Source of the DNA: Nitrospirota bacterium
Lineage (GTDB): Bacteria; Nitrospirota; Thermodesulfovibrionia; Thermodesulfovibrionales; Dissulfurispiraceae
Direction of reading: 5' to 3'
Assembly (NCBI GenBank): GCA_013349595.1
Contig: DUZI01000059.1
Coordinates: forward strand, 1-8,840
Length of the DNA stretch: 8,840 bases
A program made the translations under genes and the position numbers. Below the pieces are notes generated by a model that saw only the letters and a program-made list of their open reading frames with translations, was not told the origin of the DNA and did no database searches. Positions 6,028 through 8,840 of this stretch are shown here, one piece after another (position 1 is the first letter of the stretch; each line of letters starts with the position of its first letter).

Positions 6028-6839
6028 GGTTGACTGACGTTTAGGATTTTTAAAGCCTTTTCGTGAATGCCCTGATTGGCGCTTGCAAGGATGGGTACAG
6101 ATCTATCAATTCCTATAGTAACATCTTCAATTGAATTACCCTTTAGGTCTGTAATTACGCCACCTGCCTCTTTGATTAATAACCAACCACCTGCAAAGTC
6201 AAAGGTTCTTGATGGCGATGGGGTAATGAATATACTTGCTGAACCATAGGCAGTATAAGCCATGTCAATGGCAATTGAGCCAAAACAACGAGTTCTTCTA
6301 AATAATGACAGCAAATCCATTATCTTTGGGATGTCTCTTTTAGGAAGTTGTGCCTCATAGATTATAAGATAAAAATTCTCATCAGGCTGGGTTTTAATTT
6401 GGATGCCGTTAAAAAAGGCCCCCTTTCCTTTTTTGGCAGTGAAACAATCTCCTGTGAGCAGATTGACAATCAGACTCATATAAACATCACCTATCTTATC
6501 TCCATCAACAATAGCCATAGAAGTACAATAAAGAGGGATACCTGTTATGGCATTTTTACTGCCATCAATAGGGTCAATAAGTGCTTTTAGATTTCCACCT
6601 CCATTGATATCCTTGTAACCTATCTCTTCTGAAATGACTGTAATTGGTATCTCAAGGGATTGAAGATAATCTATCACAATATCTTCTGACTGTTTATCAA
6701 TAGGAAAGGTTTTATCCCCACCAGCCCCTTTACCTAAATCTTTTGATTGAAAAGGCATTAGCCTTGTCTTACCGATTGATGAAAAAAGAACCTGACCAAG
6801 TTTATGTAAATTTTCAAAATTCATATTTAATAATAACAT
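6024..6839 (-). CDS. Inositol monophosphatase family protein (IMPase/FBPase-like)
   Basis: A Mg2+-dependent, lithium-sensitive-type sugar/inositol phosphate phosphatase fold, cytoplasmic. The metal and substrate motifs visible are GGDKTFPID (40-48), ISEE (69-72), DPIDGSKN (89-96; the usual motif is DP-D-GT, with Ser here for Thr) and RTFDFAGGWLLIKEAGG (211-227; D214 is the third metal-site Asp). IPLYCTSMAI after the first motif resembles archaeal-type bifunctional fructose-1,6-bisphosphatase/inositol-1-phosphatases more than SuhB. The substrate (inositol-1-phosphate, fructose-1,6-bisphosphate, or PAP as in CysQ) cannot be settled from sequence. The 271-aa length is normal. The ATG at 6839 follows AGAGAGG by 4 bases; a second ATG six codons in (6824) is less well placed. 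First gene of an operon with rlmB, and divergent from the small cysteine protein at 6954. Confidence 0.88.
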   Translation of the reverse strand: MLLLNMNFENLHKLGQVLFSSIGKTRLMPFQSKDLGKGAGGDKTFPIDKQSEDIVIDYLQSLEIPITVISEEIGYKDINGGGNLKALIDPIDGSKNAITGIPLYCTSMAIVDGDKIGDVYMSLIVNLLTGDCFTAKKGKGAFFNGIQIKTQPDENFYLIIYEAQLPKRDIPKIMDLLSLFRRTRCFGSIAIDMAYTAYGSASIFITPSPSRTFDFAGGWLLIKEAGGVITDLKGNSIEDVTIGIDRSVPILASANQGIHEKALKILNVSQP

Positions 6840-6953
6840 TTAACCTCTCTTTAATAATACTGTAAAGGACAATCTTGATAATAGTCATCGTGAAGTATTC
6901 GCAAAAGGACTTAGTTCTATGTGGTAATAAAAAAATGAAAGGAGTAATAAATT

Positions 6954-7160
6954 ATGACCATTCTTGCAACTTCCGAGATTTTATCGGATTTGATTCAAGG
7001 AAGGAGAACCTTTTGTCCATTTTTTGAAAACAACCCGACTGTTTGTGGGGCTTCTTCACTGATAATATTAGATAAAAACAGAAAAAAAAAGTATTGTCAT
7101 AGCGAAGATTATGAAGATTGCCCTATTTTTCTTGTAAAAAGACTAAATGGGAAGGTGTAA
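6954..7160 (+). CDS. Small four-cysteine protein, function unknown (paralogue of next gene)
   Basis: A 68-aa protein with no signal peptide or membrane segment. The cysteines are spaced C21-x9-C31-x16-C48-x7-C56, with the surrounding words TFCPFF, TVCGAS, KYCHSEDYEDCPIF. This looks like a compact metal-binding (zinc or iron-sulfur) or disulfide module. From memory, a comparable CP(F/Y)..C...YC......CP pattern ends longer proteins in several environmental bacteria, but I cannot name a characterised family. AAAGGAG (6938-6944) stands 9 bases before the ATG, a strong site that supports real expression. The next gene, 87 bases on, shares the last cysteine pair and the leader motif GGAG(G)TAATAA, so the pair looks like a tandem duplication. 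Divergent from the IMPase-rlmB operon. Confidence 0.7.
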   Translation: MTILATSEILSDLIQGRRTFCPFFENNPTVCGASSLIILDKNRKKKYCHSEDYEDCPIFLVKRLNGKV

Positions 7161-7247
7161 GATTATTTTAATTATTCTGTAATGATTATGTAACAATAAA
7201 AATTATATTTTAACAATACAATTTTTTTTCTGGAGGTAATAAAAAAA

Positions 7248-7478
7248 ATGGCTTGTACAATCTATAATAGAGATAAAAATGTCTTTTGCACCTATCTGCA
7301 GGGGACTGCAAAAGGCATCCGTTGTTCTTGTGCAAATAAATATTTAAAGGATTTAATTACCGTAGATTCTCGTTTATGCATAAATGGCAGATATGAAGCT
7401 TGTCATATTTATTTATTGTCTTTGAGAAATCTGTCTTCTGAACAAATTAATTCACTTCAACTGACCCAAGCAATTTAG
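7248..7478 (+). CDS. Small cysteine-pattern protein, function unknown (paralogue of previous gene)
   Basis: A 76-aa protein with six cysteines: C3, C14, C26, C28, C44 and C52. The closing motif LCINGRYEACHIYLLSL lines up with KYCHSEDYEDCPIFLVKRL of the previous protein: identical C-x7-C spacing, Tyr two residues before the second Cys-flanking position, and hydrophobic residues after. The C14 to C26/C28 to C44 spacing (x11, x15-17) is also close to the neighbour's. It carries a longer Ser/Gln/Leu-rich tail without cysteine. GGAGG (7232-7236) stands 11 bases before the ATG. There is no secretion signal, so a cytoplasmic metal-binding or redox role is the natural guess, not shown. It is followed by the strong palindromic terminator and converges with groEL. 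Confidence 0.68.
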   Translation: MACTIYNRDKNVFCTYLQGTAKGIRCSCANKYLKDLITVDSRLCINGRYEACHIYLLSLRNLSSEQINSLQLTQAI

Positions 7479-7498
7479 AAACCTTTTCATAATAAAAA

Positions 7499-7523
7499 GG
7501 CACAGTCTTTCAAAGACTGTGCC
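7499..7523. terminator. Bidirectional rho-independent terminator
   Basis: A perfect 25-base palindrome: GGCACAGTCTTT, one central C, AAAGACTGTGCC. On the + strand it is followed by TATATTTTTACTT. On the minus strand the equivalent tract is TTTTTATTATG. It lies 20 bases after the small cysteine gene and 31 bases after the groEL stop (minus strand), so it can serve both converging transcripts. Confidence 0.88.
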
Positions 7524-7554
7524 TATATTTTTACTTAAACAGAAAGGAGAAAAA

Positions 7555-8840
7555 TTAATACATGTCGCCCATACCACCATGAGGCATTGCGGGCATCTTC
7601 TTTTCATCATCTGGCAATTCTGTTATCATTACCTCAGTTGTAAGCATCAAACCTGATACTGATGCAGCATTTTGTAAGGCCGTTCTTGCAACTTTTGTTG
7701 GGTCAATGATACCAGCCTTGAGCATGTCACAATATTCTTCTTTATAAGCATCAAAGCCATAGTTGACATCCTTATTTTCCTTGACCTTTTCCACAATTAT
7801 TGAACTCTCAAGACCAGTGTTATTTATAATCTGTCTAATTGGCTCTTCTAATGCTTTCTTTACTATAGAAACACCAATCTGCAGATCATGGTCAAGTTTG
7901 AGTTTATCAAGGGCTTTGATACATCTAATTAAGGCAACACCACCACCAGGAACTATACCTTCCTCAACTGCTGCCCTTGTAGCGTGTAAGGCATCTTCAA
8001 CCCTTGCCTTCTTTTCTTTCATTTCTGACTCGGTTGCGGCACCTACATTTATAACTGCAACACCACCAACAAGCTTAGCAAGTCTTTCTTGAAGTTTCTC
8101 CCTGTCATAATCAGAGGTAGTCTCTTCAATTTGAGCCTTTATCTGTTTAACTCTGCCCTGTATTGCTGCTGTATCACCTGCACCTTCTACAATAGTGGTA
8201 TTTTCCTTGTCAATGGTTATCTTCTTTGCTTGACCAAGGTCATTAACTTTAACATTCTCAAGTTTTAGACCAATATCCTCAGATATTACAGTTCCTTTTG
8301 TTAGGACTGCAATATCTTCAAGCATAGCCTTTCTTCTATCACCGAAGCCAGGTGCCTTCACTGCACAAACTTGTATAGTACCTCTTAATTTATTCACCAC
8401 AAGAGTTGCAAGTGCTTCACCTTCAACCTCTTCTGCAATTATGAGTAAAGGTTTGCCCATTTTTGCAACTTGCTCTAATAGAGGCAAAAGGTCTTTCATG
8501 CTTGAAATCTTTTTGTCATGGATAAGTATGAAAACATTCTCAAGGACACACTCCATTCTATCTGGATCAGTTATGAAATATGGTGATATATATCCTCTGT
8601 CAAACTGCATACCTTCAACTACCTCAAGGGTTGTAGCCATGCTCTTTGCCTCTTCAACAGTAATAACACCATCTTTTCCCACCTTATCCATTGCGTCTGC
8701 AATAAGTTCTCCAATTGTAGCGTCATTATTTGCTGATATTGTGCCTACCTGTGCAATCTCTTTCTTTTCAGCCACAGGCTTAGACATCTTTTTAAGGTTT
8801 TCAACTACTGTCTCAACAGCCTTATCAATACCCCTTTTAA
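7555..8840 (-). CDS. groEL: Chaperonin GroEL (Hsp60), C-terminal part; start beyond the window
   Basis: GroEL forms the 14-subunit cytoplasmic folding chamber that works with GroES and ATP. The frame is open to the right edge, beginning KRGIDKAVE (about E. coli residue 117). Roughly 116 residues of the equatorial domain, including the GDGTTTAT ATP-binding loop, therefore lie outside. Present are the intermediate and apical segments (VGTISANND, VVEGMQFDRGYISPYF, KPLLIIAEEVEGEALATLVVN with the groove helices, KAPGFGDRRKAML, TSDYDREKLQERLAKL), and VEDALHATRAAVEEG with the catalytic Asp equivalent to D398, then PGGGVALIRC. The C-terminal tail ends MPAMPHGGMGDMY, with only one GGM-type unit. Its stop is followed by the palindromic terminator at 7499-7523. 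groES is not in this window. Confidence 0.97.
   Translation of the reverse strand, partial: KRGIDKAVETVVENLKKMSKPVAEKKEIAQVGTISANNDATIGELIADAMDKVGKDGVITVEEAKSMATTLEVVEGMQFDRGYISPYFITDPDRMECVLENVFILIHDKKISSMKDLLPLLEQVAKMGKPLLIIAEEVEGEALATLVVNKLRGTIQVCAVKAPGFGDRRKAMLEDIAVLTKGTVISEDIGLKLENVKVNDLGQAKKITIDKENTTIVEGAGDTAAIQGRVKQIKAQIEETTSDYDREKLQERLAKLVGGVAVINVGAATESEMKEKKARVEDALHATRAAVEEGIVPGGGVALIRCIKALDKLKLDHDLQIGVSIVKKALEEPIRQIINNTGLESSIIVEKVKENKDVNYGFDAYKEEYCDMLKAGIIDPTKVARTALQNAASVSGLMLTTEVMITELPDDEKKMPAMPHGGMGDMY

Noticed and set aside
6348..6590. + strand frame opposite the IMPase gene
   Set aside because: Antisense to conserved phosphatase motifs; no independent support.
7763..8092. 109-codon + strand frame opposite groEL
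   Set aside because: A common antisense open frame of groEL caused by its codon pattern; no start signal.

Overview
The window is AT-rich and reads as part of the chromosome of a Gram-negative (diderm) bacterium. It encodes the outer-membrane LPS-assembly protein LptD, two other exported-protein genes (one of them decayed), and housekeeping enzymes. Lineage cannot be fixed from sequence alone. The base composition, a YfiR-like gene, short cysteine-patterned proteins and intergenic 'CACAGAG' sequence make me think of Nitrospirota (Thermodesulfovibrionia-like) or a neighbouring Desulfobacterota-type lineage. This placement is inference.

Layout. Positions 1-180 hold one copy of a ~96-bp repeat and the probable promoter of folC. 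folC (folate polyglutamylation) runs directly into lptD (LPS export) with no spacer, as a two-gene + strand unit. From 3586 to about 4090 there is no gene. This stretch holds a CACAGAG-type repeat remnant, an inverted and diverged copy of the 96-bp repeat, and then a second full direct copy. Abutting that last copy is a decayed YfiR-like (DUF4154) periplasmic protein gene with in-frame stops at 4102, 4195 and 4309. Its conserved C-terminal half is still open.

Positions 4617-6839 are on the minus strand. In transcription order they hold an inositol-monophosphatase-family gene, rlmB (23S rRNA 2'-O-ribose methyltransferase) overlapping it by 4 bp (ATGA), and a small exported protein of unknown function that has its own ribosome binding site. 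Divergent from these, 6954-7478 on the + strand carries two short related proteins with a shared four-cysteine pattern and similar Shine-Dalgarno regions. They converge on groEL, which enters from the right edge on the minus strand and lacks its first ~116 residues. A perfect 25-nt palindrome at 7499-7523 sits between the converging units and probably terminates both.

Most genes are conserved core functions. The less ordinary parts are the 3.6-4.6 kb repeat-and-pseudogene zone, the paired cysteine-pattern small proteins next to groEL, and the unrecognised exported protein at 4617-5132. I see no complete transposase, CRISPR array, tRNA or rRNA, and nothing I can honestly call a new multi-gene system.
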